Assembly (NCBI RefSeq): GCF_008831285.2
Contig: NC_045140.1
Coordinates: 7,372,505 to 7,436,504 of the forward strand
DNA from: Nymphaea colorata
Taxonomy: Eukaryota; Streptophyta; Magnoliopsida; Nymphaeales; Nymphaeaceae
DNA length: 64,000 bases
Direction: 5' to 3'
Every line of letters starts with the position of its first letter. Positions within the stretch are counted from its first letter, which is position 1. Of the stretch, positions 10,941-23,700 are shown piece by piece. A model generated the notes under the pieces. That model was not told the origin of the DNA. It saw nothing but the letters and a program-made list of their open reading frames with translations, and ran no database searches. The translations under genes were made by a program, and so were the position numbers.

Positions 10941-11192
10941 TTACAAAGGAGTTGGCTAACTAAAACGATCCATGTGTACGTGACTCAACCATGTAGCAAC
11001 AGATTGCTGCTACACTCAAGTGGGATCACTATCTTTGGCCCTATTTCTCATTTTTATTAACTTCTTCATTCTCATTTTTGCCATTATGTTTTACGATCTT
11101 CCACAGTTTCTCAATTTTTTTCATCAAGAACATATGGGACCTTGCAAAAGCAGACATTGAAATATTTAGAGAGAGAGAGAAAGACGAATTAC

Positions 11193-11311
11193 CTCCTCTC
11201 AACATGAAAAAAAGAAGAAACAAAGAGAATAAGGCCTTTGATGAAATCTTCAGGACACTCATCGTCTAAATGCTTGCCAACAACTGATGGAGCATTTGCA
11301 AGATTGATCAC
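11193..11311 (-). pseudogene. Clathrin heavy chain exon fragment, degraded
   Basis: A 119-bp minus-strand stretch with acceptor (TTGATAG) and donor (GAGGAG followed by GTAATT). It translates as [18 protein letters not shown] then IKGLIL, which matches the conserved plant clathrin heavy chain segment around [20 protein letters not shown]. After IKGLIL it reads [11 protein letters not shown], where the family has SVRSLLPVEPLV, so conserved residues are lost. No neighbouring clathrin exons are visible. This is a dispersed fragment, not a gene. A second copy is at 46613-46731 inside P'. Confidence 0.8.
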
Positions 11312-14300
11312 CTATCAAGAATATATATAGTTAATAAATAATACAGCACAACTGAAACTTAAATGCAACAACACATGCCAACTAGAAAGAATGCATGCAT
11401 AATACTCTAGGGAGACCAAAAGCATGGCCAATAGATAAGCCATTGCTAAGTAGCTACATGTTGGTCCATTCATTGGAACATTCAAGCTTGACAACGACCT
11501 TGTCTATAGAGCTCCAATTTGGCCCCCAGTGCCTACAAAGAGTTGGATGAACTTCACGTACATCCAATAACTCAGTAAAAGTTTTTTGCTTTTACATACT
11601 ATGCTTACACATTCTGCGTACTGAAATGACAACGAAATGTCTAGCATTACCCAACTGAGATACGAATATAAGTGAATTACAACATATACAACATTTCAGT
11701 ATGGTTTCTACTTTCCAAACCTGTAGATCATGCATAGCACACCAAAATCCAATCCAAGTATTTTGTTGTAAACTGGAAGGAGATATAGTTCTATGTTTGA
11801 CCATTTTGCGTGCAAGTAGTATCTTTGATTTTCTGTGTAACGTTGTAAGCATACTGCAGAAACACTAGTTAACTGTTAACAAGATGAGCAGGCGAGCTGG
11901 TTTCAGGTGGTAATTGCTTGAACAGCGTGTGTCATCTTCATGGGTCCAGATCTAATCCTGGTCCTTTCAGAGTGAGACCAATCCCTCTGTGTTTCAATCT
12001 CAAACAACCAGTTCTTGGAAAAGCTTCTATCAAATTGAACAGTAAAACCAAGAATCAACTAAATTGATGTATCGACATATATCCATAACAAAACAGTACC
12101 CAACTTTGACCCAAAAACCATACAAAAGTCGGTCCCTAACCTCTGCAAAATCACTGGTTGAACTAGCAGTTTTATGCAGTTTGAGGAAACTAAGAGTCCA
12201 ATAAGTTAGACCAAAAAATGCACATTTACTACCTCAAATAGAAACAAGTCAAAAGGTTCTTCAAGAGTGATGCTACTAGTTTAATTACAGAAGTTGAAAA
12301 ATAAACAATTCCTAAAGTGTGGTTGCTTGAAAGGGCAACCCTGTGTCAATTTAGATCTTTGACTTGTGCTCCAACTCCTCCACTGAATGCATCCGCCCTT
12401 ACATTTATCCAGAAGTGCCTGCGGCTGCAATGACGAACTTGAAAAAACATGAGAACAAAGAAAAACAAGGGCATAAACCTAGAGCTTAGACCCACTCACG
12501 AGCAAGAACTCTAAGCTCAACTAATAAACACTTTAAAACGATATACATGAAACAGAAAATAACCAAAATCCTTACTTGAAATCTATGTTCTCTAAATTAA
12601 CTGGACCAAAAGATAAGCAAATTTGAAAGACAGTGAAATAAGCCTACACGACTCTGACTTAAGCTGTCATATCACACCCAAAATCCTAACTCAATTCAGG
12701 TAAAAGATAGACCAATTGAAACTTGTTTGGTTTCTGCAAGCAATCCAATTTCTGCACATATATGTAAATTTCTCTAGCAAAAAATCTCTGTTTTCGACAT
12801 CAACTTTGCAACCACTGGGTCATATCAGATTCCCTACAATAAAATAAACTAAACCCAAGGGATAAGTCTTGGCAAGCAAAACAAATCATTCATCAAATGT
12901 TAAAGTCACCCAAACATCCACAGTTTTGGAATAGAATTCTGCAGCAATCACTGCAATTGTAGGAGATTTCCGATGTAGACGGTGTAGTTTCAAGCTCTCA
13001 GGCAATGTACATGCATAACACTTGGCTTCCTACCAATTATGACAAGCTAACAAACAAAAAACACAAACAAACAATGACAGCATTTGCCTGTCTTCGTGCG
13101 AACTTTTGCAACCAGCAATAGTCAGTTTCTGTTTCAGCCAAAAATTTATGTAAACTCACTCAAATCAAATTGGATGCCACAACTTTGTTGGGAACTCAAA
13201 TAAAAAGTTGATTTTGAAGCACAAGATCAAACTCTCGTGCAACATGAATCGGCTTTTCCAAAACCACTGTACATCCACAAGAACACTGATGAGTTGGGCT
13301 TTAAACTTCGACATCAGCTGCATGAATTAGAAGACACTGACAATGTAAATAATAATAATAATAATGAAAAAAAAGTTAAAAGCTAACGACTCTTTCAAAC
13401 CCTTTCCTAAGCAAACCTTAAAAGAGAAATCAACAAAAATACCGTCTAGCCTTCACAATAAAACAAATTGTGATGGGAACATGGAAAGGGGAAGATGGAA
13501 AATTCATTACACTCAGCATGAGTGGAATATGTTTGACGGGTTTCATCTATTTTATGAATGGACTAGCGGTTTGGTAATAAAAAGGGCAACATTTTTCAAA
13601 AACAGAGAGGGGCTGGGAGTTCCTCATATGCCCATGAAGTCCGGAAACATTACAAGAGATGTCAAGTGTTTAGTTTTAAATAGTTTATAAATCATCAATT
13701 TAAATCATAAGTAGAAAGTTCTCGTATCGTGCAAATGATATGCCTTTCATTTACCCTCAATACCGTACAAGCATCGGGATTCATTTCGCATCAATGTTGT
13801 TGAATCTCTAGAAGGGAAGCCTTTAAATTTCCAAAAAATGAACATAAAGTAATCATCCTCAACGTCTTAGGAAATAAAAAAGAAGAGCAGATATTGACCC
13901 AAGGATCGCACATCCATGAAAGATTGTCGCATTTCAATTCCTTCGAGTTCAGCCTTCATGCCATTTATCTCTTGACAGGTACCTTTTTTGTTTTTCTTGG
14001 TTTTGCTTCTTTTTCTTCCTTTTTTTCTGCATTTGCCTTTTTGCCTTTTCATTTTTTCTTGCTTTTGATTTTCTTTCTCAGGCCGACCTTCACCTTTAAG
14101 GGAATACCTCACCACCCCAAAGGCTACTACGAAGCTCCACCGCATTGGTGGTCAGGTGTAGTTTTGTCACATATCAACCCGTTTCACCTTGCAGGTTTTC
14201 AACATGCCAAAAGTCCATAAGTCATTATCTTCGCGGCATAGACATAAATCACCTATATGCCTACCCGGTACTCTTGATTATTAACTCTTGATTATTAACC

Positions 14301-15862
14301 CAGAGGAACAACTACACAAGCCCCGAGCCCATCTCTCAACTCTTATTTTGCTACCTGCCAATATTTTATAAGGCATTATGGCTTTTCTCTTAAGATATTT
14401 TCCTGCTAAACCCTTACAGACACTTGATCACTAGAGCCAATACCATCTCCTAGTCTTGACTTTCTCAGCTTCATAGGATTTTTCCAGATTTCCTCTTCTA
14501 ATGATTGACAACAAAAAAAACTTGAAAGTTTCCTTTTACTTGGGCAGGTAGTAAGAACAAAACGAAGGCATATCATCGCATGATAAGACACTTTTAAAAT
14601 GTTTCTAGGCACAATAAAAAAATTTCTCTTTCAAAAAAATACTTGACATCAAATGGCATATCACCTGGAAGTAGGAACTCTCTTCTACCAAAAGAGAAGT
14701 TTTTATGAAACCAGACTGATTTGTTGGGTAGAAGAAGAGCTTCATATGCTCTCCTATGGGAAGATCAAATTATCCAATTCAAAAATCGAACTATCGAATT
14801 CAAAAATCAAATACAAATCATCTATTCTACTCTATCCCCGCCTATCTAATCACTCCTGCCTTGCACCTTATTCTAAATAAATCAAGAATTCAAGCAAAAA
14901 ATAAAAAATAAAACAGTTTATAGGAACATAAACACGTCCTAAAAACGAAGAAGTGAACCTATATTTACTAAGTTGAACCCTTACCAACTATAAGATATAA
15001 AATTTCACTCAAAAAAAAAAAATGAAAACAACAAAGCAAACCTTTCCACCAATGTCATGTGAGGTTAATGACTAAAGACCCAAAATTCTAAAAAAAATGA
15101 AGAACACTAAATAATGTTGCAAATCCAACCTAATTGGTCCAACTGGTGGCCATTTTACATATGCCAAAGAAGTTTTAGATACAAAAAAAAAAACAAAAAT
15201 TTTTGAAGGTCATTTTTATATTTAAAAACGATTTTTAATTTGGTGTAAATTCTATCAGAAACACAAGACAACAGCTACAATTCCTAGTCTACTTCAAAAA
15301 CGATCGTACAAATAAAAGTTCAATGTTCTCCAAAACCTTAGGCCATCTCCCCTTCGCACAAGGGGCGCCCGGCTTGGTAATTTGGCGCACAAAGCACATC
15401 TAGGGCTAATTGCAGACGAAAGAACCAAACCTGAGATTTTTTTTTTTTAAAAAAAAGAAGAATTAGTGATAGTCCAAGATTAGTTCGCCTTTCTAAAGGG
15501 CTCCCCAGGTCCACTGATTCATTGATCTTCCTGTATGCTAACAAAGAGGCATTCCCATGTTCAAGTCATTTCAGTCTTTGACGTGAAGGGATTGCAAAGT
15601 GGCATATTGGGGAGAAGCAACTGGTGAAAGAACTTCAGAACCGCTACACCATACAAACAACCCAACCATTCCTATGCAAAAATGAAACAGGATTGACTGT
15701 GTTCACTAGACATTAAGTTCAAATCCCAAACTTTCATAGAAGTGTACCAACAATTGTACTTGGAGCATGCAATTCAACTAAAAAAAAAAAAAACAGATTA
15801 CATGCCCCGAGGCATGTAAATAAAATAAAAGAAACTGCAATGGTGAGTAATTATGACCATGG

Positions 15863-17640
15863 CACGATATTTGAACTTACAAAAAGTAAACCAGGAATAT
15901 CATGAAATTGGACTGCATAGCTACTACGAAGATTCTAGTCACAAGACAAAACCCACATAACCCATCCATATACTGACAAGTTCATCATCGCCAGTCAAGC
16001 TATGATAAACATCGAAGAGAAAATCACACATTCTTGTTTCCAGGCATACTGGTTCCAGCATAACCAGGACCTCGGCCTTGAGGTGGATAAGGTCCAGTAG
16101 CATATCCACCAGCTTGGCCACCACGATTTGGATTGTATCCACCACTTGGGTTTCCGCCTTGAGGATACCTGTTCTGTCCTCCTGGAGGTCCCCGAGGCTT
16201 ATTGTAGTGGTGACTTGGCCCACCAACAACTTGAGGTGGGGCATTGGTTAGGGTCAGGCCTGATTTGCATATGCGGTTGCCCTGGCTGCTGAATTGGCGG
16301 CAAACGTTGATGCTGTTGAGGATGCTGTAATTTTTGCCTCTTGGCTGTTTCTTCGTGCTGCCTTTGCTGTTGTCTTTTCTTCTTGCTCTGGAACTCATGA
16401 GATGACTAGTATTTGGGCAAACTAAGAGGAAGGCCAGAACCGGCTAACAAAAGGCCGTCAATTGTGACACTTGGCATGAACAAAAGATTTTGTACCTTTT
16501 CGGGCCACATGGCAACGGATCACACTAGAAACACTCAGCATCAAGTGCATCTTTTGCAAATATCCTCTGAAAAGAAGAAAATGAAACCATCAGTGGACAA
16601 ACAAACACAAACAGCAGAGGATGCAAGAAGGAAAAAGGGTTGACATATCAACAGCAGACTTCAAGAAGAAAAGATAAAAACTGGAGAAATGCAAGAACAT
16701 CAAGGAAGAATACAATCTCAACCAGATAAATATCATAGCTAGGAAGGAGTGGTACCAACATATCTAACTCTAGTCTCTAGTTTTGACTTCAAAGCAGCTG
16801 AAGAACCTCTTGCAAATAGAAATAACAAGACACATAATGCAGATCGAAACAGAAAATGCACCCAGTATTTCAACATGTAGAATAATAGAATTCTACCTGA
16901 CAAAATTCGAAGAGAAATTTTAGAAATAAAGCGGACCACTGTTCAAGCAAAAAGATTTTCAGTGTATGCCCTTTTCCTCTCTCTCTCTCTCTCACTGAAA
17001 ACCATTCAGGTTTACAGTCAGTTCTCTCTCTCTCCCTTCCTGCCCTTCCTTTTTCAATTTTAACCAAAAAAATGTTTAAAAGAAAAAACGGATATCCAGA
17101 TATGTCCCTTAACCGCAGTGCTGCATCTGTGGTATGGGGAGTACAAGGACCATATCCCCATTCACATGTGACTTAGCAGGGAACTGATTAGTTGGCTAGT
17201 CGGATTAACTGTTCACTAGCTGGACATCATAGCAACAATCGTTCTAAACCTTAGCTCCTTGAGTCCAGCCTGTTCTAGAAACAAGAATTGACAACACTGA
17301 ATGCTGAACAATTGCTGGCAACATTCTTCCAATAACATTCCACCAGACAAGGACAAGTTCAAAAATAGACCATAATTTTCTCAAGAAACACTGATTCCCT
17401 TTGTCATTTTTAAGTCACAGAGAAGTTTGAATGTACATTTCCATATTTGAGAAGAAAACAAAACTGTAAATACATTGAAATGCCACGTATCACTTTCATG
17501 TCATATACATCACAGTTATTTCATTTTGGTAGATGAACAGGACGCTAGTTGGGTAATTCATAATTTTCCAGAAAGCTATCAAAAGCATTAGCAGCAATAC
17601 TTTTAGAATCAAGTGAAGCAGTCATCAAATGCTTTAGTGC
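15863..17640. repeat. Tandem unit U1 (1778 bp)
   Basis: First of five head-to-tail units starting CACGATATTTGAAC and ending ...CTTTAGTGC. The units join at a CAC shared by the two ends: the non-tandem continuation at 42887 and 53233 reads GTGCCACAACCTC, and the left flank reads GGCACGATAT. Each unit holds the last two CDKC exons, a CT microsatellite and intron-derived sequence. Confidence 0.97.
16024..16566 (-). pseudogene. CDKC pseudogene, last two exons (copy U1)
   Basis: Penultimate exon 16496-16566 follows an acceptor CTTTTCAG and encodes R-I-x-A-K-D-A-L-D-A-E-C-F-stop-C-D-P-L-P-C-G-P-K. Plant CDKC kinases have an uninterrupted DAEYFWTDPLPCDPK here, so TAG (16525-16527) replaces the Trp. 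A 74-bp GT...AG intron follows. The terminal exon 16421-16024 gives LPKY, then SSHEFQSKKKRQQQRQHEE, a Gln-rich tail, and in another frame NAPPQVVGGPSHHYNKPRG and GYAGTSMPGNKNV then stop. The switch of frame near 16240-16255 is a one-base deletion relative to the family. This copy has a private TAG (16406-16408) after LPKY. CDKC is the plant CDK9-type kinase that acts on the RNA polymerase II CTD; this fragment cannot be active. Confidence 0.92.
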
Positions 17641-19418
17641 CACGATATTTGAACTTACAAAAAGTAAACCAGGAATATCATGAAATTGGACTGCATAGCT
17701 ACTACGAAGATTCTAGTCACAAGACAAAACCCACATAACCCATCCATATACTGACAAGTTCATCATCGCCAGTCAAGCTATGATAAACATCGAAGAGAAA
17801 ATCACACATTCTTGTTTCCAGGCATACTGGTTCCAGCATAACCAGGACCTCGGCCTTGAGGTGGATAAGGTCCAGTAGCATATCCACCAGCTTGGCCACC
17901 ACGATTTGGATTGTATCCACCACTTGGGTTTCCGCCTTGAGGATACCTGTTCTGTCCTCCTGGAGGTCCCCGAGGCTTATTGTAGTGGTGACTTGGCCCA
18001 CCAACAACTTGAGGTGGGGCATTGGTTAGGGTCAGGCCTGATTTGCATATGCGGTTGCCCTGGCTGCTGAATTGGCGGCAAACGTTGATGCTGTTGAGGA
18101 TGCTGTAATTTTTGCCTCTTGGCTGTTTCTTCGTGCTGCCTTTGCTGTTGTCTTTTCTTCTTGCTCTGGAACTCATGAGATGACTCGTATTTGGGCAAAC
18201 TAAGAGGAAGGCCAGAACCGGCTAACAAAAGGCCGTCAATTGTGACACTTGGCATGAACAAAAGATTTTGTACCTTTTCGGGCCACATGGCAACGGATCA
18301 CACTAGAAACACTCAGCATCAAGTGCATCTTTTGCAGATATCCTCTGAAAAGAAGAAAATGAAACCATCAGTGGACAAACAAACACAAACAGCAGAGGAT
18401 GCAAGAAGGAAAAAGGGTTGACATATCAACAGCAGACTTCAAGAAGAAAAGATAAAAACTGGAGAAATGCAAGAACATCAAGGAAGAATACAATCTCAAC
18501 CAGATAAATATCATAGCTAGGAAGGAGTGGTACCAACATATCTAACTCTAGTCTCTAGTTTTGACTTCAAAGCAGCTGAAGAACCTCTTGCAAATAGAAA
18601 TAACAAGACACATAATGCAGATCGAAACAGAAAATGCACCCAGTATTTCAACATGTAGAATAATAGAATTCTACCTGACAAAATTCGAAGAGAAATTTTA
18701 GAAATAAAGCGGACCACTGTTCAAGCAAAAAGATTTTCAGTGTATGCCCTTTTCCTCTCTCTCTCTCTCTCACTGAAAACCATTCAGGTTTACAGTCAGT
18801 TCTCTCTCTCTCCCTTCCTGCCCTTCCTTTTTCAATTTTAACCAAAAAAATGTTTAAAAGAAAAAACGGATATCCAGATATGTCCCTTAACCGCAGTGCT
18901 GCATCTGTGGTATGGGGAGTACAAGGACCATATCCCCATTCACATGTGACTTAGCAGGGAACTGATTAGTTGGCTAGTCGGATTAACTGTTCACTAGCTG
19001 GACATCATAGCAACAATCGTTCTAAACCTTAGCTCCTTGAGTCCAGCCTGTTCTAGAAACAAGAATTGACAACACTGAATGCTGAACAATTGCTGGCAAC
19101 ATTCTTCCAATAACATTCCACCAGACAAGGACAAGTTCAAAAATAGACCATAATTTTCTCAAGAAACACTGATTCCCTTTGTCATTTTTAAGTCACAGAG
19201 AAGTTTGAATGTACATTTCCATATTTGAGAAGAAAACAAAACTGTAAATACATTGAAATGCCACGTATCACTTTCATGTCATATACATCACAGTTATTTC
19301 ATTTTGGTAGATGAACAGGACGCTAGTTGGGTAATTCATAATTTTCCAGAAAGCTATCAAAAGCATTAGCAGCAATACTTTTAGAATCAAGTGAAGCAGT
19401 CATCAAATGCTTTAGTGC
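17641..19418. repeat. Tandem unit U2 (1778 bp)
   Basis: Exactly 1778 bp after U1, almost identical over the whole length. Confidence 0.97.
17802..18344 (-). pseudogene. CDKC pseudogene, last two exons (copy U2)
   Basis: Exons 18274-18344 and 17802-18199. It carries the shared TAG in the penultimate exon and the shared frameshift in the terminal exon, but reads TAC GAG after LPK, so it lacks the private stop of U1. A 103-residue frame opens at an internal ATG in the penultimate exon and reads through the retained intron; it is a by-product and not a gene model. Confidence 0.92.
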
Positions 19419-20333
19419 CACGATATTTGAACTTACAAAAAGTAAACCAGGAATATCATGAAATTGGACTGCATAGCTACTACGAAGATTCTAGTCACAA
19501 GACAAAACCCACATAACCCATCCATATACTGACAAGTTCATCATCGCCAGTCAAGCTATGATAAACATCGAAGAGAAAATCACACATTCTTGTTTCCAGG
19601 CATACTGGTTCCAGCATAACCAGGACCTCGGCCTTGAGGTGGATAAGGTCCAGTAGCATATCCACCAGCTTGGCCACCACGATTTGGATTGTATCCACCA
19701 CTTGGGTTTCCGCCTTGAGGATACCTGTTCTGTCCTCCTGGAGGTCCCCGAGGCTTATTGTAGTGGTGACTTGGCCCACCAACAACTTGAGGTGGGGCAT
19801 TGGTTAGGGTCAGGCCTGATTTGCATATGCGGTTGCCCTGGCTGCTGAATTGGCGGCAAACGTTGATGCTGTTGAGGATGCTGTAATTTTTGCCTCTTGG
19901 CTGTTTCTTCGTGCTGCCTTTGCTGTTGTCTTTTCTTCTTGCTCTGGAACTCATGAGATGACTCGTATTTGGGCAAACTAAGAGGAAGGCCAGAACCGGC
20001 TAACAAAAGGCCGTCAATTGTGACACTTGGCATGAACAAAAGATTTTGTACCTTTTCGGGCCACATGGCAACGGATCACACTAGAAACACTCAGCATCAA
20101 GTGCATCTTTTGCAGATATCCTCTGAAAAGAAGAAAATGAAACCATCAGTGGACAAACAAACACAAACAGCAGAGGATGCAAGAAGGAAAAAGGGTTGAC
20201 ATATCAACAGCAGACTTCAAGAAGAAAAGATAAAAACTGGAGAAATGCAAGAACATCAAGGAAGAATACAATCTCAACCAGATAAATATCATAGCTAGGA
20301 AGGAGTGGTACCAACATATCTAACTCTAGTCTC
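19419..20333. repeat. Tandem unit U3, left part
   Basis: Interrupted after CTAGTCTC by the composite insertion 20334-28919. The unit resumes at 28925. Left and right parts together give about 1778 bp. Confidence 0.96.
19580..20122 (-). pseudogene. CDKC pseudogene, last two exons (copy U3)
   Basis: Exons 20052-20122 and 19580-19977, with the same nonsense codon and frameshift as U2. The transposon insertion lies upstream of these exons on the minus strand and does not touch them. Confidence 0.92.
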
Positions 20334-20771
20334 TGATAGAAATGTAGCACCAATATCTGTAACCCGAAAACAGCACTCACGCAGGAAGATAGAGAGAGAG
20401 AGAGAGAATGAAAACAAGAAGAAACTGAGGAGAAGAAGCCGTAGCCAAAATGGTTTGCACGGCCTCTATTTATAATCTCATTTTCAGAATTCTAAGAGTC
20501 TCCAATCGTAGAATCCTAGGAGATTTCACAAGCTCCAAGGACATTAATTACATCATAGAAACCTAAGAGACTTCACATATTACAAGGATATTAACTACAA
20601 CATAGAATCCTAGGAGACTTCCCATATAACAAGGATATTAACTATAACATAGAATCCTAGGAGACTCTTCACATGTTACAAGGACATTAAATATTTTAAC
20701 ACATTCTACAAGGAGGTGGAATCCTAAGAGACTCCTCTTCAACGTGCTGGTGAAGGATTTATATTTTAACA
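20334..20771 (-). repeat. 3' LTR of element B' (438 bp)
   Basis: Plus-strand text starts TGATAGAAATG and ends TATTTTAACA. It is followed by the complement of the PPT (CCCTCCCTC). Confidence 0.95.
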
Positions 20772-23700
20772 CCCTCCCTCAAGTTGTGCATGGTTTTGCA
20801 CCATGTACAACTTGCCTTTAGAAACCGGAATCGTTCATTTGTTAATCCTTTTGTAAATAAGTCTGCAACTTGTTCATTTGTACGAAAATAAATAGGCTGA
20901 ATTTCCTTGTCTTCCACCTTTTGTCTAACAAAGTGTTGATCAATCTCAATGTGCTTTGTTCGACCATGTTGTACGGGATTAAAGGCAATGTTAATAGCGC
21001 TTTGATTATCGCACATTAACATTGATGTTTTAATCTTTTCTCCAATGTCTTCTAGCAAATGTCTAACCCATGTAACTTCAGCAGTACCTGCAGCCATGCA
21101 TCTGTATTCAGCTTCAGTGCTGGATCTTGCTATTGCCTTTTGCTTTCGACAACTCCAAGACACAAGATTACGTCCAATGAAAATACAAAAACCAGAAATG
21201 GACTTTCTTTGATCGGGATCTCCAGCCCAATCTGCATCTGTGAATGTCATAAGTTGATGTCCAGTAGTTATATTTTCACTCTTACCATAAACTAAGCCAT
21301 CTCCTGCTGTCCCTTTAAGATATCTTAATATTCTTTTGACAGCATCCATGTGAGTATCTCTAGGTGCATGCATAAATTGGGATACTTGATTCACAGCATA
21401 TATAATATCTGGTCTAGTAAATGTAAGATATTGAAGTGCCCCAACAATACTTCGATATTGCGTAGGATCTTCATATAACTCCCCATCTTGAGCACTTAGT
21501 CTTTGATTTAGAACACTAGGAGTTCCAACAGGCTTACAATCAGACATACCTGACTTTTTCAACAAATCCAACGTGTATTTCTGTTGTGTCAATGTGAGGC
21601 GATTATTGTGCCTATCAATCTCCACTCCAAGAAAGAATCGTAAATCACCAAGCTCTTTCATTTTGAAGTTTTGCATCATCAAAACTTTAGCTTCTTCTAT
21701 GTGTTTTTCTGAATTGCCTGTGATAACAATATCATCAACATATATAAGAAGTAAAGTAAATATGTTTTCCTTTCGATAAATGAAAAGAGAGTGATCTAGA
21801 GGACATCTCCGAAAACCACATTCTTGAATCTTGCAAGAGAAACTGTCAAACCACGAACGTGAGGCCTGTTTAAGTCCATAAATAGATTTTCTTAGTTTGC
21901 AAACCCATGCATGAGAGTCTCCTTTCGTGTATCCTGGAGGTTGTTCCATATATACTTCATCCCTTAAATCACCATGAAGAAAAGCATTCTTCACGTCCAT
22001 TTGATGTAGTATCCATCCATATTCAACTGCCAATGATATAATCACGCGAATTGTTCCCATTTTGATCACAGGGCTGAATGCCTCATCATAATCTTCTCCA
22101 TATTGTTGTGTAAACCCTTTTGCTACTAACCTTGCTTTGTGTCTTTCTATGCTGCCGTCAGGTTTGTATTTAATTTTGTATACCCATTTGGAGCCCACTA
22201 CGTTCTTTTCGTGTGGCCTCGGAACGATCTCCCATGTTCCACATTCATGCAAGGCATCCATTTCTTCTTTCATAGCCTTTCTCCAATGATGTGATTTTGA
22301 TGCTTCATCAAATGAAGTAGGTTCTTCCTCCTTGCCAATTTTTGCCATGAATAACTGAAAATCAAGTGATAAAGAATCATAGCTAACCCACCTGTGAATG
22401 GGATGACGAATGCGTTGGGATCTTCTAAGGTGGGGCATGTTGTCTTCTTCACTGTGAGCATCTCTGTCCCTTAGTCGTCGACTGTAGATAAGACCCGAAT
22501 ACCGATGTGCATCGTTGCTCTGTTCATTATTGTTTTCGTGATGACTTAATGACTGTGTTGGATCTTCTTGATTTTCACTTTGAGCCATATCCGACGGTTG
22601 TATTGCTCTCTCTGAATCTTCACTTTGAGGCACATCATTTTCTATAACAGGATCTGCATTGAATAACTGTGTACTGGTCCAGGGATCATAAGATTCAATG
22701 GTCATAGGCATTTCATTTGTATTATCAAAACTATGTTCATCAAAAATGACATTTCTTGAAGTTTTGATACGTTTAGTTGTTGGATCATAGCATCGAAAAC
22801 CTTTATATTCATCAGCATATCCAACGAATCTACATTGAATAGCTTTGTCTTGAAACTTGTTCCTCAAGGCAGCATCAACGTGAACATAGCATACACAACC
22901 AAAAACCTTCAAGTTCTTGTAATCAGGTTGTTTGCCTAAGAGTGTAAAATATGGCGATTTAGACATCAAGAGTGTCATAGGCAAACAATTTATTATGTAT
23001 ACAGCAGTATGGAAGGCTTCAGTCCACAAGGAAATGGGCACATTAGTATCATGCATCATGCTCATGGTGCTTTCAACTATATGTCGATGTTTCCGCTCAA
23101 CTACACCATTTTGTTGTGGTGTGTAAGGGCAGGAAATTTGTCTAGTTATCCCTTTTTCACGTAGAAATTCAATAAAATCAAGCGAGGAATATTCTCCCCC
23201 TCCATCACATTGAAAATGCACCACATTGGATGAAAATTTAGTTTGAATCATGGCATAGAAGTTTCGAAATATGTGAGGTACTTCTGATTTGTGTTTCATG
23301 AAGTAAATCCAGGTGAAACGTGAGTAAGAGTCAATGAATAAGACATAATATCTTGACCCAGACATGGAATCAATAGGGGCTGGCCCCCATACATCAGAAA
23401 AAATAGTTTCAAAAGGTTTGGAAGCCCTTTGATTTATATTATGGAAAGGTAAAACATGACTCTTACAAAGTCCACAACTTGAACATTTTTTGACACTTGA
23501 AGTAAGAGGTAAACTTGATCTTGGAATGAGACTATCTGTGACAAGTTTTTCAATGAAATGTCGACCACAGTGTCCTAGCCGACTATGCCACAAATCAGAC
23601 TCCAAAAATTGGTTAGGGCCCCTTACTTTTGATTGAAAATGGCAAGAACTTGGCACTGATGACGCATTATGAGAAAGAGAAAATGTCTTCAATCCTATAT

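Larger units (their letters stand above)
10545..15862. repeat. Block P, copy 1 of a multi-kb segmental duplication
   Basis: Recurs at 45993-51531 (P', with a Q-derived segment replacing the counterpart of about 11870-12225) and, from the counterpart of 12226 onward, at 54296-57918 (P''). All copies are in the same orientation and differ by scattered substitutions and small indels. P' alone carries a SINE-like insertion. The block is AT-rich with an (AAT)n tract near 13345. Apart from one clathrin-like exon and a degenerate GC-rich repeat I find no gene in it. It lies 3' of the CDKC terminal exon on the minus strand. Confidence 0.9.

Noticed and set aside
13867-14145. Lys-rich minus-strand frame repeated at 49332 and 55935, containing EINGMKAELEGIEMRQSF
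   Set aside because: The Lys-rich part is AG-rich simple sequence. The end could be an exon, but splice borders are weak and I recognise no family; conservation is explained by block duplication.
15939-16244. 101-residue minus-strand protein starting MPHLKLLVGQ
   Set aside because: A shifted frame across the CDKC terminal exon; the CDKC frame explains the sequence.
16739-17067. Small frames recurring in every U unit (66 and 65 residues)
   Set aside because: They lie in CDKC intron DNA and partly in the CT microsatellite; recurrence reflects the tandem array.
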